Assembly (NCBI GenBank): GCA_018656555.1
Contig: JABHZQ010000004.1
Span: 1-64,000, forward strand
Reading direction: 5' to 3'
Source: an archaeon
Lineage (GTDB): Archaea; Nanobdellota; Nanobdellia; SCGC-AAA011-G17; GW2011-AR17
DNA length: 64,000 nt
The position numbers and the translations under genes were made by a program. How positions within the stretch are numbered: position 1 is the first letter of the stretch; each line of letters opens with the position of its first letter. Shown in pieces: positions 8,823 to 17,950 of the stretch. A model generated the notes under the pieces. The model saw nothing but the letters and a program-made list of their open reading frames with translations. It did not search any database and was not told the origin of the DNA.

Positions 8823-9843
8823 ACAACCTTACAACCCAACTACCCTTCTCATCCTTTTTCTCTTCGGAATAAACAAGATTAGCCTCTTTAAGCTTATACA
8901 CCTTTCTTCTAAAAGTCCTATCAGATTTACCAAACTGTTCATTATAGATTTTAAATATTTCAGAGAACTTATCACCAGAACTCTCTTTAATAATCTCCAA
9001 AATCTCCTTCTCTTCAGCATCCAAAACAACTTTAGAACTACTAAAACCATCTAATTTAGCTACAGCCTCTTTAACATCACTAACTTCAATTTTTCTTTTA
9101 CTATTATTCTCGGCAACATCCCCACTCATCTTTAATAAATAAATCCCACTCCTTAAATCTTTCAACTCAAAACATTTCTCAGCAATTAAATCAAAACCAT
9201 CACTAAATACATTTTCAAAAAAACCAAGATCTCTCCTCTCTGCTAATATTTCTTTAGTCTCATCCAAACTATAAGCATTAAACTCTAAAACTTCTGCTAA
9301 CAATCTAGATTTAATTCTATTATCTAGTTTAGCTAAGAAATCTTTTTCATTTGTAATCAAAAACAAACACTTCTTATAAACATCTTCTAACAATTGATAA
9401 ATAATTTGCTCCTCTTTTAACTTATCTACTTCATCAAGAACAATAACAACTCCTTTCTTATTCAAGATATTTGCAACCTCCTTCATCAACTCATCAGTTT
9501 TCTTATTCTGAACCCATTTATACCCTAATTGATCACAAATATCAACAACAACCTTGTAAGCAGTATCAGCTTTCCAACAATTAACATAAACTCCAATAAC
9601 CTTTTCAGAGAAATCTTCCATCTCTCTTAATACAAACCTACAAGCAGCAGTCTTTCCAATACCTGGGCTCCCAACCACAATTAGATTACTCCCCATTCGA
9701 CCTTGTAACAAAGGCTTAATACAAGTAGCAAAGTGTTGCTGTTGGTTCTCTCTAAACTTTAGAATTCTAGGTAAGTATTCATAATCAAATACTAACTCAT
9801 CCTTAAACAAAGTCTCATCCTGCTTTAACATATCCTTAAACAT
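8812..9843 (-). CDS. cdc6: Orc1/Cdc6-type AAA+ replication initiator
   Basis: Walker A GSPGIGKTAACRF, Walker B VIVLDEVDKL, sensor ITNEKDF, C-terminal winged-helix-like region. Confidence 0.85.
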   Translation of the reverse strand: MFKDMLKQDETLFKDELVFDYEYLPRILKFRENQQQHFATCIKPLLQGRMGSNLIVVGSPGIGKTAACRFVLREMEDFSEKVIGVYVNCWKADTAYKVVVDICDQLGYKWVQNKKTDELMKEVANILNKKGVVIVLDEVDKLKEEQIIYQLLEDVYKKCLFLITNEKDFLAKLDNRIKSRLLAEVLEFNAYSLDETKEILAERRDLGFFENVFSDGFDLIAEKCFELKDLRSGIYLLKMSGDVAENNSKRKIEVSDVKEAVAKLDGFSSSKVVLDAEEKEILEIIKESSGDKFSEIFKIYNEQFGKSDRTFRRKVYKLKEANLVYSEEKKDEKGSWVVRLFVK

Positions 9844-9891
9844 AAAGAACTCTCTAAATCAAGAACTTTTTAATCTTTTCCGTAGTCAATA

Positions 9892-10245
9892 CTACAATTC
9901 TTTCACATCAGAATCTGCCGCTGCAACAATTCTTATTCCTACACCCAAATGCATCAAAGCTGCAAACAGGGCCATGTGTTCCTTACCACTACCCGATACA
10001 AAGTTTACTGCGATATCTCCAGAAATTTTCTCTTTTAATGCTCCCATAATGGATTGCTTCATAGATTCCATTCCTTTATTCACATCAACAAGAACAAACT
10101 TCACTTCCTTATCTGCAGAGAACTTCTCCTTACCAAAGTCATTTGTCACCAAATACACATTATCCCATTTCTCATTATTAATCAGCTTTGCGACTTCAAC
10201 CCAACTTCCTTTTCCAGTTGATAGACATGCTACTAAATCTGCCAT
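9892..10245 (-). CDS. Small Rossmann-like protein, possible CARF-like fold
   Basis: MADLVACLSTGKGSWVEVAKLINNEKWDNVYLVTND...INFVSGSGKEHMALFAALMHLGVGI-type pattern. Confidence 0.5.
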   Translation of the reverse strand: MADLVACLSTGKGSWVEVAKLINNEKWDNVYLVTNDFGKEKFSADKEVKFVLVDVNKGMESMKQSIMGALKEKISGDIAVNFVSGSGKEHMALFAALMHLGVGIRIVAAADSDVKEL

Positions 10246-10348
10246 ATATTTATTTAATAGTATAATAGTATATAAATATTTTCAATTTATAATATAATAA
10301 ACCTAAACTTAGAAAACTTAAAATACTACTTAAGATAATTATATAATT

Positions 10349-10498
10349 ATGGAAGACACAACAGTTTTCACGTGCGATAATTGTAGGTATAGATTTAAAA
10401 GAAAGAAAGGGTGGAATGAAACAAAGTGTCCTTACTGTGGTCAAAACAATGCTATTCATGTTGAAGATACAGTAAACAGAATGTTAAGAGAAGTTTAG
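10349..10498 (+). CDS. Zinc-ribbon microprotein (49 aa)
   Basis: MEDTTVFTCDNCRYRFKRKKGWNETKCPYCGQNNAIHVEDTVNRMLREV*; two CxxC pairs; too short for the ORF track. Confidence 0.8.
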   Translation: MEDTTVFTCDNCRYRFKRKKGWNETKCPYCGQNNAIHVEDTVNRMLREV

Positions 10499-11220
10499 AT
10501 TATTTTTCCCCTTTGCCAATCTTTTAAGATCATCTTACTTGTAGAAATAATATCTGGTAATCCACCTTTTATTAATTTATTAAACTTTTTAGCAATATTC
10601 TCAATAACCTCTTCCTCCTCTCCACTAACCCCATAATGTTTTCTTATTCTATCTCCCTGAACCTCTAATAATCTCAAAACAACTAGATCTGGATCTTTTA
10701 CTTTACTGAAATCTATAGCACCAATAAAAGCTATTTTATCTCCTTTCTCTTTATATGGAAAAACTCCTGGTGTATCTAATAAAAATATGCCTTTATCCAT
10801 TCTGAGTAACTGTTTACCTTTAGTATGTCCTGAATTAGCAGAAGTATTAGCTTTTTTCTTACCACAAATAGCATTAATCACAGAACTTTTCCCTGTATTG
10901 GGATAACCAAGAACTCCTACAGTAACATTTTTTCCTTCAGCCAATTCTTTAATCTTTCTTTTTAACAATGAAGTACCAAATCTTTTAGTTGCTGAGACAA
11001 AAACCACATTTTTTAATTTTCTCTTCCAACCTTCCATCTCACTTTTAGTGACTAAATCACACTTATTTAATACAAATATAAACTTCTTATCCTCGCACTT
11101 ATCCTCTATCTCTCTATTTCTAGATAATTCAACAAACCTAGCATCTAAAACCTCTAAAATAATATCTGATTTCTCAATAACTGAATTTACAACATGCCAA
11201 AATTTGTTCTTATATTTCAT
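10495..11220 (-). CDS. Circularly permuted GTPase (YlqF/RbgA-like)
   Basis: NKCDL (G4) precedes GYPNTGKSSVIN (G1) and LLDTPGVFP (G3). Confidence 0.92.
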   Translation of the reverse strand: MKYKNKFWHVVNSVIEKSDIILEVLDARFVELSRNREIEDKCEDKKFIFVLNKCDLVTKSEMEGWKRKLKNVVFVSATKRFGTSLLKRKIKELAEGKNVTVGVLGYPNTGKSSVINAICGKKKANTSANSGHTKGKQLLRMDKGIFLLDTPGVFPYKEKGDKIAFIGAIDFSKVKDPDLVVLRLLEVQGDRIRKHYGVSGEEEEVIENIAKKFNKLIKGGLPDIISTSKMILKDWQRGKII

Positions 11221-11299
11221 ATATAGAGGATCCTAAGAATTCTTTAAAAACCTTTGCAATACCATAATTATTATAAATAAAAAACAAAAAACTACTAAT

Positions 11300-11755
11300 A
11301 TGAAATACTTGGCCTTACTTATTATTGTATTACTATCCTTTACAATGGTAGTAGCAGAGGATTGTGCTATAACCTGTCTATCCGAAGGTTATGAAACCGG
11401 AACCTGTAGGGCTGCTGAAGAGGGTGAAGATTCTTTCTGTGAGTCAGATGAAACCCTAACTGGTGCTTTTGATGAGTGTACTACTGGATCTTATGAAAGA
11501 TGCTGTTGTTCTGGTGAAGTTGAAATCATAGAAAATACAGAAGAAATAGAAGAAGAAGAGACTGAAGAAGAGGAAACAACCGAAGAAATAGAGGAAGAAG
11601 AGGAAGAAATCACAACATATACTGAATGTAAACCTCTAAATATAGTAATAGAACCAGAAGATTTACCCATTATCCTATTCTTTGAACTGCTTTTAGTTAT
11701 CATAATTGTAGCTATTTTTGTAATCTTCAAAAACCCTAAATCTGACGAATTTTAG
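11300..11755 (+). CDS. Cys-rich surface protein with acidic stalk and C-terminal TM
   Basis: Signal peptide, CAITCLSEGYETGTC...CCCSGE, E-rich linker, C-terminal hydrophobic segment. Confidence 0.7.
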   Translation: MKYLALLIIVLLSFTMVVAEDCAITCLSEGYETGTCRAAEEGEDSFCESDETLTGAFDECTTGSYERCCCSGEVEIIENTEEIEEEETEEEETTEEIEEEEEEITTYTECKPLNIVIEPEDLPIILFFELLLVIIIVAIFVIFKNPKSDEF

Positions 11756-11780
11756 GGAATTAAGCTAATTCTAAGACTTT

Positions 11781-11858
11781 GTACCACTTTAAAATGGTAC
11801 CAAATCAAAAGGTTTATAAGGGAGTTGTTATTTCGAAATGGTAACTTAAACTCGCGAG
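11781..11858. promoter_or_regulatory. Promoter region of ORF 11872 with three palindromes and a TATA box
   Basis: GTACCA-8-TGGTAC (11781-11800), GGTTTATAAG (11811-11820), ATTTCGAAAT (11830-11839), CTCGCGAG (11851-11858). Confidence 0.5.
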
Positions 11859-11871
11859 GTTATAGAAAAAA

Positions 11872-13293
11872 ATGAAAAATTATGTTAGAAAACTAAGTTC
11901 TATTGCTACAGGTACTGGATTAGCATTAAGTCCAGCGACTGGATTAGCACAAGACGCAGATCCACACCTAGTTACAGGTGCAGCAAATGATGTTTGTCAA
12001 GAGGGATCATTATTTTATGGTTTAAACCAAGGTTCAAGTCTATGGCAAATGACAGAAGCTGTTGTTAGAAATCATCCCGATTATCAAGATGATATTGAAG
12101 CAAAAGGTTTCCATACAGTTGTTGCAGGAGCTCTAGAAGCTGCTACACAATATACTATTAATAGATTTTTGGAAAAAAGAACTACTAGCGGTTTAAATCC
12201 AAAAGAAGAGAGCAATTTAGCAAATCTTATGGTAGATTCAGCTGCTTTTGGTTACATGGCTGATGGTAGATGGGTAGACAGAGATGCATTACATTGGTTT
12301 GATGGAGAAAATCCAACTGGTGATGATGGCTTTGTAAGAGGAAAGGATGGAGTAAGAGGAGACAGAATGTTTCCAACTCAAGGTTTCTGTTTAGGTGATA
12401 GTGACTTAATGGCAGTTGCAAATGGATACATTGATTCAGAATATGTTCAACCTTTTATCCGAACTATAGTTGACAGAAGAAATGGAGAAATCCAAGAAAT
12501 CGAAGATGGACTTACAGTAGACCAAGCTATTGAAGCTTATGTTGCTCTAGGACTTATGAGAGAAGGTGAAAACTATCTAGATTTCTCTGGTGGAGCATTC
12601 TTAGCAAGTGAACTACCTGAAGGTCTTGGTGGAGCTTATATCAATCTTGAAGGACAAGTAAGTCTACAAGGTGAAGAAGCTGGAGCAAGAAGAGGTCCTA
12701 TAGCAGTACTTACAATGGATCAAAGATTTGTTGGTGGTCCTTTATGGGGTAATGTTGAAGGTGGTTTAGCTGCTTACAAAGGAGTATTTGGTGCTGCTTT
12801 TGGTGGAGAAACAAATGGTTTCAGATTAGCTGGAGGTCCAATTGGATTTGTAGGTATTGATGGAATTAATTATGATGGACACCAATTCCACAGAGGAACT
12901 GGAGCAGTTGGTGGTCAACTAAGATTAGGAATTGGTCAAACCACAGGTCCAGTTTATGTAGACTCAACTGTTTTCGCAGCATTAGGTCTAGTAGATCAAA
13001 ATGGTGACGTTGATATGAACGCAGTTCAAGGTTTATTTGGTTTTGATGTAAGAGCAGATGTAAACTTAAATCAAGATATCAGCTTGGTTGCAGGATTAGA
13101 ATTAACTCATGAAGCAAGAGTAGATCATGCAGCTGACCTAAGAACATCAACCCCTCTAACAGATTTAAGAGGAGAATTAGGATTAGACTTCCAAACAGAT
13201 AATGGAAGTGTAGGTCCTCAATTTGGTGTAGGTCACACAAGTCAAGGTTCAAGCTACTTTACAGTTGGAGTAACTGGTAGAGTAAGGAAATAG
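11872..13293 (+). CDS. Secreted glycine-rich protein, possible beta-barrel
   Basis: Signal peptide ending LAQDAD; C-terminal two-thirds of alternating beta-like strands with many G; terminal strand YFTVGVTGRVRK. Confidence 0.65.
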   Translation: MKNYVRKLSSIATGTGLALSPATGLAQDADPHLVTGAANDVCQEGSLFYGLNQGSSLWQMTEAVVRNHPDYQDDIEAKGFHTVVAGALEAATQYTINRFLEKRTTSGLNPKEESNLANLMVDSAAFGYMADGRWVDRDALHWFDGENPTGDDGFVRGKDGVRGDRMFPTQGFCLGDSDLMAVANGYIDSEYVQPFIRTIVDRRNGEIQEIEDGLTVDQAIEAYVALGLMREGENYLDFSGGAFLASELPEGLGGAYINLEGQVSLQGEEAGARRGPIAVLTMDQRFVGGPLWGNVEGGLAAYKGVFGAAFGGETNGFRLAGGPIGFVGIDGINYDGHQFHRGTGAVGGQLRLGIGQTTGPVYVDSTVFAALGLVDQNGDVDMNAVQGLFGFDVRADVNLNQDISLVAGLELTHEARVDHAADLRTSTPLTDLRGELGLDFQTDNGSVGPQFGVGHTSQGSSYFTVGVTGRVRK

Positions 13294-13303
13294 GTGCAAA
13301 AAA

Positions 13304-15286
13304 ATGAAGAAGACACTAATATTAACATTCCTTGTACTAGTATTAAGCCTTGCTTTTGCTAGTGCTGGTGATGTAGCAATCTCACCAAGTAATCCAGATT
13401 CTGGAGACAACTTGGTTGCAGATGTTTCAGGTTCTGGAACATATGATTACTACTGGTACGAAGATGGTGATTTTATCACTAGTGATATGAATACACAAGA
13501 ATCACAACTTTCTGCTTCATACACTGATGCAGGAGAACTTTGGACAGTAAAAGTATATGTACCAGCAACAGCCTTCACATCATCTTATTACTTAGGCAGT
13601 GACTCAGTTACTGTACAAGGTGGAGATGACCCTACTGAAGAACCTGATGCAACAGTATACATCACACCAAGTAATCCATACGACGCAGATGATTTAAACT
13701 GTGAAGTTTCAGACTCTGAAGCAACATACGATTTTTACTGGTATGTAGAATCAAGTCAAATTGAAGCAGATAAAAATGTAAAATCTTCAGTATTAGATGC
13801 TGATGAAACAGAAGAAGGTAAAACTTACACTTGTAAGGTTTATGTACCCGCAACAAGTATGACCTCATCTTTCTATCTAGGCAGTGACTCAGTTACTGTT
13901 CAAGAAGATGAAGATGATACCAATCCTTGGGATGACTGGGACTTAGAGCCTTGGTTTATGAACTTTCCACCTGTTTTAGATCCAATTGATGATATCACAG
14001 TATATGCTGGAGAAACAGTTGATGTTACCGCATATGCAAGAGATTTCCAAGAAGATGATATGACTTTTGAATGGGATATACCAGCTGGTATGGAAGATGC
14101 TACAATCTCAAATCCAAATTCAATCTGGAGCTTAGAAGTAACTCCAGTAGTTATTGATTACTTTGGAACTGAAAATTTAAAAAACTTCGAAGCTATTATG
14201 AGAGCAGATGTTGTTGATCTATTAGATAGCAATGATGTTGAAATGGTACTGAACCCAGATATTGATCTAGGTAATGACTATGTTCATGTTGTTGTTAACC
14301 CAGATGTATTAGATATTTACAATACAGCTGGTTACTTTGATGACTACTCAGAAGCAGAAAGTAGATTATTTTGGGCAACAGAAGAAGATGATCTTGGCTC
14401 ATATGATGTTACAGTAACAGTATATGATGAACATGGTGCATCTGACTCAGAAACCTTTACAATCTATGTAATCGAAGAAATAACACCTAACCAAGCTCCT
14501 GTACTAGATCATATTGATGATATAGAAATTGATGAAGGAGAGATAACTTATGTACACGCAACTGCAACTGATGCAGATGATGATGAACTAACTTACTCCT
14601 GGGAAATCGATGGAGCAGATGGAGCACTAACTTGGTTTAATTGGTTCTACTGGCACACTGATATGGGTGATGCTGGTCTATACACAATCACAGTTATCGT
14701 AACTGATGGTCAACTATCAGACTCTGAAACTTTCGAGATCAAAGTAAATGATCTTTGTGAAGATGAAAATGATGATGGTGAATGTGATGAACCAGTTGCA
14801 AGTAACTATGAAGGAGATAAGTTAGAAGCTGAAGAAATTACTGTATTAAATGCAGCAAGTCTTGGTTCAGCTTATGAATTCACAGATGCTACAGGTGTAA
14901 TCGTTACTGGTGATTACCAATTAGAAGGTAATGTACTAACATCAAAGAACACTGATAATGAAGTACATGTTTCAATAACAATGCTAAATAAGAACTCATT
15001 CGATGCTAGAGATTTACAAGTTACATTTATCTTAGCAGGAGAGAGATCTTATTCAACATTCCAAGATTTAGATAGATCTGAAGAATCTTCAGCAATCTAT
15101 AAGGTAGAAATACCAAACAATCTAGAAACAGGTAAATACGCATTACAAGTTATTATCGAGAACGATGATATCTACAATGAAGAATTTATCAACTTAGAGA
15201 TTGAGAGTCTTGGTGATGTAGTAGTTGTTGAAAATCCAGAAGATAACGAAACAAGTTTTTGGCAATCCCTTTGGGATTTTTTTTAA
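13304..15286 (+). CDS. Surface protein with tandem Ig-like repeats
   Basis: Signal peptide; two ~90 aa repeats (ISPSNPDSGDNL..YDYYWYEDG..YYLGSDSVTVQ; ITPSNPYDADDL..YDFYWYVES..FYLGSDSVTVQ); Ig/cadherin-like NQAPVLDHIDDIEIDEGE segments. Confidence 0.8.
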   Translation: MKKTLILTFLVLVLSLAFASAGDVAISPSNPDSGDNLVADVSGSGTYDYYWYEDGDFITSDMNTQESQLSASYTDAGELWTVKVYVPATAFTSSYYLGSDSVTVQGGDDPTEEPDATVYITPSNPYDADDLNCEVSDSEATYDFYWYVESSQIEADKNVKSSVLDADETEEGKTYTCKVYVPATSMTSSFYLGSDSVTVQEDEDDTNPWDDWDLEPWFMNFPPVLDPIDDITVYAGETVDVTAYARDFQEDDMTFEWDIPAGMEDATISNPNSIWSLEVTPVVIDYFGTENLKNFEAIMRADVVDLLDSNDVEMVLNPDIDLGNDYVHVVVNPDVLDIYNTAGYFDDYSEAESRLFWATEEDDLGSYDVTVTVYDEHGASDSETFTIYVIEEITPNQAPVLDHIDDIEIDEGEITYVHATATDADDDELTYSWEIDGADGALTWFNWFYWHTDMGDAGLYTITVIVTDGQLSDSETFEIKVNDLCEDENDDGECDEPVASNYEGDKLEAEEITVLNAASLGSAYEFTDATGVIVTGDYQLEGNVLTSKNTDNEVHVSITMLNKNSFDARDLQVTFILAGERSYSTFQDLDRSEESSAIYKVEIPNNLETGKYALQVIIENDDIYNEEFINLEIESLGDVVVVENPEDNETSFWQSLWDFF

Positions 15287-15354
15287 TTTTTTTTATATAA
15301 TTTCTATAATTTATTTGGATTAGGTTTATTCTATTTCTAGATATTACTCTCTTT

Positions 15355-15666
15355 ATGAGAAAAACAATCGTTCCAATAATTGCCTCCGCCATAATGGGCT
15401 GTTCAAGCCTAACAAATGTGAATATAAGTCCAATAGATCCTTCAACTACTGACGCTCTTGAATGCAAAGTAGAAGGAGAAGGGTTCTATGACTATTACTG
15501 GTATAGAGATGGAAAGTATTATGGGGAAGAGATAGATGTTAATGCTAGTTACATTGATTCTAGCTCTACTTCAGTAGGTGATGCATGGTATTGTGAAGCA
15601 TTTCTGTCCGTCTCTCCAAGCGCCCCTTACTATGTCGGGAATGATGGAGTGACAATAGAACCATAA
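15355..15666 (+). CDS. Small lipoprotein with a single YWY Ig-like domain
   Basis: Lipobox-like IMGCSS; NISPIDPSTTDALECKVEGEGFYDYYWYRDG..YYVGNDGVTIEP matches repeats in 13304..15286. Confidence 0.75.
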   Translation: MRKTIVPIIASAIMGCSSLTNVNISPIDPSTTDALECKVEGEGFYDYYWYRDGKYYGEEIDVNASYIDSSSTSVGDAWYCEAFLSVSPSAPYYVGNDGVTIEP

Positions 15667-15699
15667 ATATTATTAAGAGAAGCGAAAAATATTTGATTT

Positions 15700-16155
15700 A
15701 TGCTAAGACCAGTATACTACTTGGGGGCTTTTGCAATAATGGCTGCCTGGGCTGCAGGAGGTATAGTTAGTAAACCTCCTCAATTAGTACCTGCTGCCAA
15801 ATGTACTGCGACAACAACTTGTATTCCTGATCTTGGGGCATTTATGGGTCGATATGATGGTTTAATATCTGTGAATCCCTCTGTCTATGGAGAAAGAGAT
15901 GGGGTTGTAACACCTCAGGAAAGAGTTGATGTATACCTGGATGGAAAACACTCTTTTTACTCAGTTTGTATGTCTCCAGATTCTGAATTCTTTCCAACAC
16001 CTGAATGTGAAGATATAAGGCAAGAAAGAGCAAATAGAGTTTTAACAGATTTTATTCCCTATGATGTAACAGGAGATAGAGAAATTTCTTTTAGTGATGA
16101 CTTATTCCCAGATGGTATTATTTCTATAGAAGATGCATTAGAAGCTAGACTATAA
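15700..16155 (+). CDS. Secreted protein with EF-hand/dockerin-like loops
   Basis: N-terminal hydrophobic segment; NPSVYGERDGVVTPQERV and DVTGDREISFSDDLFPDGIISIEDALEARL. Confidence 0.55.
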   Translation: MLRPVYYLGAFAIMAAWAAGGIVSKPPQLVPAAKCTATTTCIPDLGAFMGRYDGLISVNPSVYGERDGVVTPQERVDVYLDGKHSFYSVCMSPDSEFFPTPECEDIRQERANRVLTDFIPYDVTGDREISFSDDLFPDGIISIEDALEARL

Positions 16156-16215
16156 TCACTTATAAGTAACAACAAACCGAAAAGTTTATAAACTAGTTAT
16201 TACTCCACAATAGTA

Positions 16216-16707
16216 GTGAAAATGGCAGGATTATTTGATATTGAAGGAAATGGAATCGATCCATTAGACCCTAGGTGGCAAACCTATATAGACGGAAGAG
16301 AAGAACCTCATGTAGCAGTTTTTTATCAACCACAATTAGGTGGAATATATTTGATTGCTCAAATAGAAGATTTTACAATTGTAGATGGTACTTTTTCCAT
16401 AACAGAAAATGCCCAGGTATATTTGATGGGAGCAATAGATCCAAATGCTGGTCCTCTATCGGATAGAGCATTATATCATTTTGATAATGCTGGAAAGATT
16501 TTAGGATGGGATAAGGGTACAGTACAAGGTGCAGGAGATTATGTACAAAGACCTGCAATCGATGAAAGATTAGCTGTTGGATTTGAATTAATTGCCAGAG
16601 GAACGACTAATCTTGCTCAGAGTGTTAGAAGAAATCTAGCAACATTAAAACAGCCAGGTTCAGAACATAGACCTACAAAAGGTTCAAGTTTAAATCACAG
16701 ATTATAA
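16216..16707 (+). CDS. Hypothetical protein
   Basis: Uninterrupted ORF preceded by a TATA-like sequence. Confidence 0.55.
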   Translation: MKMAGLFDIEGNGIDPLDPRWQTYIDGREEPHVAVFYQPQLGGIYLIAQIEDFTIVDGTFSITENAQVYLMGAIDPNAGPLSDRALYHFDNAGKILGWDKGTVQGAGDYVQRPAIDERLAVGFELIARGTTNLAQSVRRNLATLKQPGSEHRPTKGSSLNHRL

Positions 16708-16708
16708 A

Positions 16709-16804
16709 ATGGCATGCCCTAGAGGATGTAAAAAAGAATTGATTTACGATCATACCACAAAGACACACTATTGTCCAAAGTGTCTTTGGGAGGAAAAACA
16801 ATGA
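16709..16804 (+). CDS. Zinc-binding microprotein (31 aa)
   Basis: MACPRGCKKELIYDHTTKTHYCPKCLWEEKQ*; stop overlaps next ATG as ATGA. Confidence 0.6.
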   Translation: MACPRGCKKELIYDHTTKTHYCPKCLWEEKQ

Positions 16805-17949
16805 AAAAAATACTAATCTTAGCATTATTGGCATTTCTAGTAGCTTTTGCTGGATATGTTTCAGCAGATTCAAATGATTATACTATTGATTCTGTCTATG
16901 TTAATGATATTGAAGCTGAAGGTTCAACAGTTCAAATTGAACTAGACACAGAATTAACAGTTGATGTTTACTTAACTGGTACTGGCTCTACAACTGATGT
17001 TAGAGTTAAAACTTGGTTTGGTGGATACGAATATGATCTTTTAGAGGATTATACAGAAACATTTGATGTAGAAAATGGAGTTTCTTACAAAAAAACACTT
17101 ACAATAGAGATCCCAGAAGACATTAATGTAGATGATAATTATTACACTCTTTATGTTGAGATCTATGATTCACAAGATTATGTAAAAGAATCCTATGATA
17201 TTTACTTTGAAGAACCAAGGCATAAAGTTGTTGTTAAGGATATCATGTTCTCAAACACATCTCCTGAAGAATACTTGGGAGTTAAAGTAAGACTAACAAA
17301 CCTTGGAGAGAACCAAGAAGAAGATATCAGAGTTACAGTTTCAATTCCAGATTTAGAAATTTCAACAAGAGCTTATGTTGATGAACTAGCTGCAAGAAAC
17401 CAAGAAACTGATACCACAGATGATGAAGTTACTCTACAAACACTCTACTTAAGACTTCCTTCAGATGCAACTGGAGATTATGAAGTTCAAGTTCAAGTAG
17501 ATTACAACAATGATCATTCAAGTACATGTGCTTCAGCATATGTAAGAGTTGATGGATACGAATCATACGATGATTCAGCTATTCTTTCAATCTCAACAAT
17601 GAAAGATCTAAAAGTTGGTAAAGAATCAAGTTTCAAAATCCAAATAACAAACATGGAAGAAAATCCACAAGATTTTTACATTGAGTTAGAAGGGAACTTT
17701 GAATTTGAATACACAGAAATTGTTACTGTTGATCAAACTCAAGAGTACACAATATATGCAACACCTCTTGAAGCAGGTGTACAAGCATTAACTGTTGTTG
17801 TTTCAACAGAAGATGGAATAGTTACAGAGAACATCTATAGCTACGATGTCAAGGACGGAAACCTATTATGGCCAATCATATTAGGTGTCGTGTTGGCATT
17901 TGTAGTTGTATTTGTTGTTTTGTTTATTATTTCCAGATTAAGAGAATAG
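16801..17949 (+). CDS. Surface protein with C-terminal TM anchor, Ig-like repeats
   Basis: Trimmed start MKKILILALLAFLVAFAGYVSADS (signal peptide); C-terminal LLWPIILGVVLAFVVVFVVLFIISRLRE. Confidence 0.75.
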   Translation: MKKILILALLAFLVAFAGYVSADSNDYTIDSVYVNDIEAEGSTVQIELDTELTVDVYLTGTGSTTDVRVKTWFGGYEYDLLEDYTETFDVENGVSYKKTLTIEIPEDINVDDNYYTLYVEIYDSQDYVKESYDIYFEEPRHKVVVKDIMFSNTSPEEYLGVKVRLTNLGENQEEDIRVTVSIPDLEISTRAYVDELAARNQETDTTDDEVTLQTLYLRLPSDATGDYEVQVQVDYNNDHSSTCASAYVRVDGYESYDDSAILSISTMKDLKVGKESSFKIQITNMEENPQDFYIELEGNFEFEYTEIVTVDQTQEYTIYATPLEAGVQALTVVVSTEDGIVTENIYSYDVKDGNLLWPIILGVVLAFVVVFVVLFIISRLRE

Positions 17950-17950
17950 A

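Noticed and set aside
8829-9050. 73 aa minus-strand ORF
   Set aside because: Alternate frame inside the Orc1/Cdc6 gene.
10246-10348. Very AT-rich divergent intergenic region near cdc6 as a replication origin
   Set aside because: No ORB-like dyad repeats visible; AT-richness alone is not evidence here.
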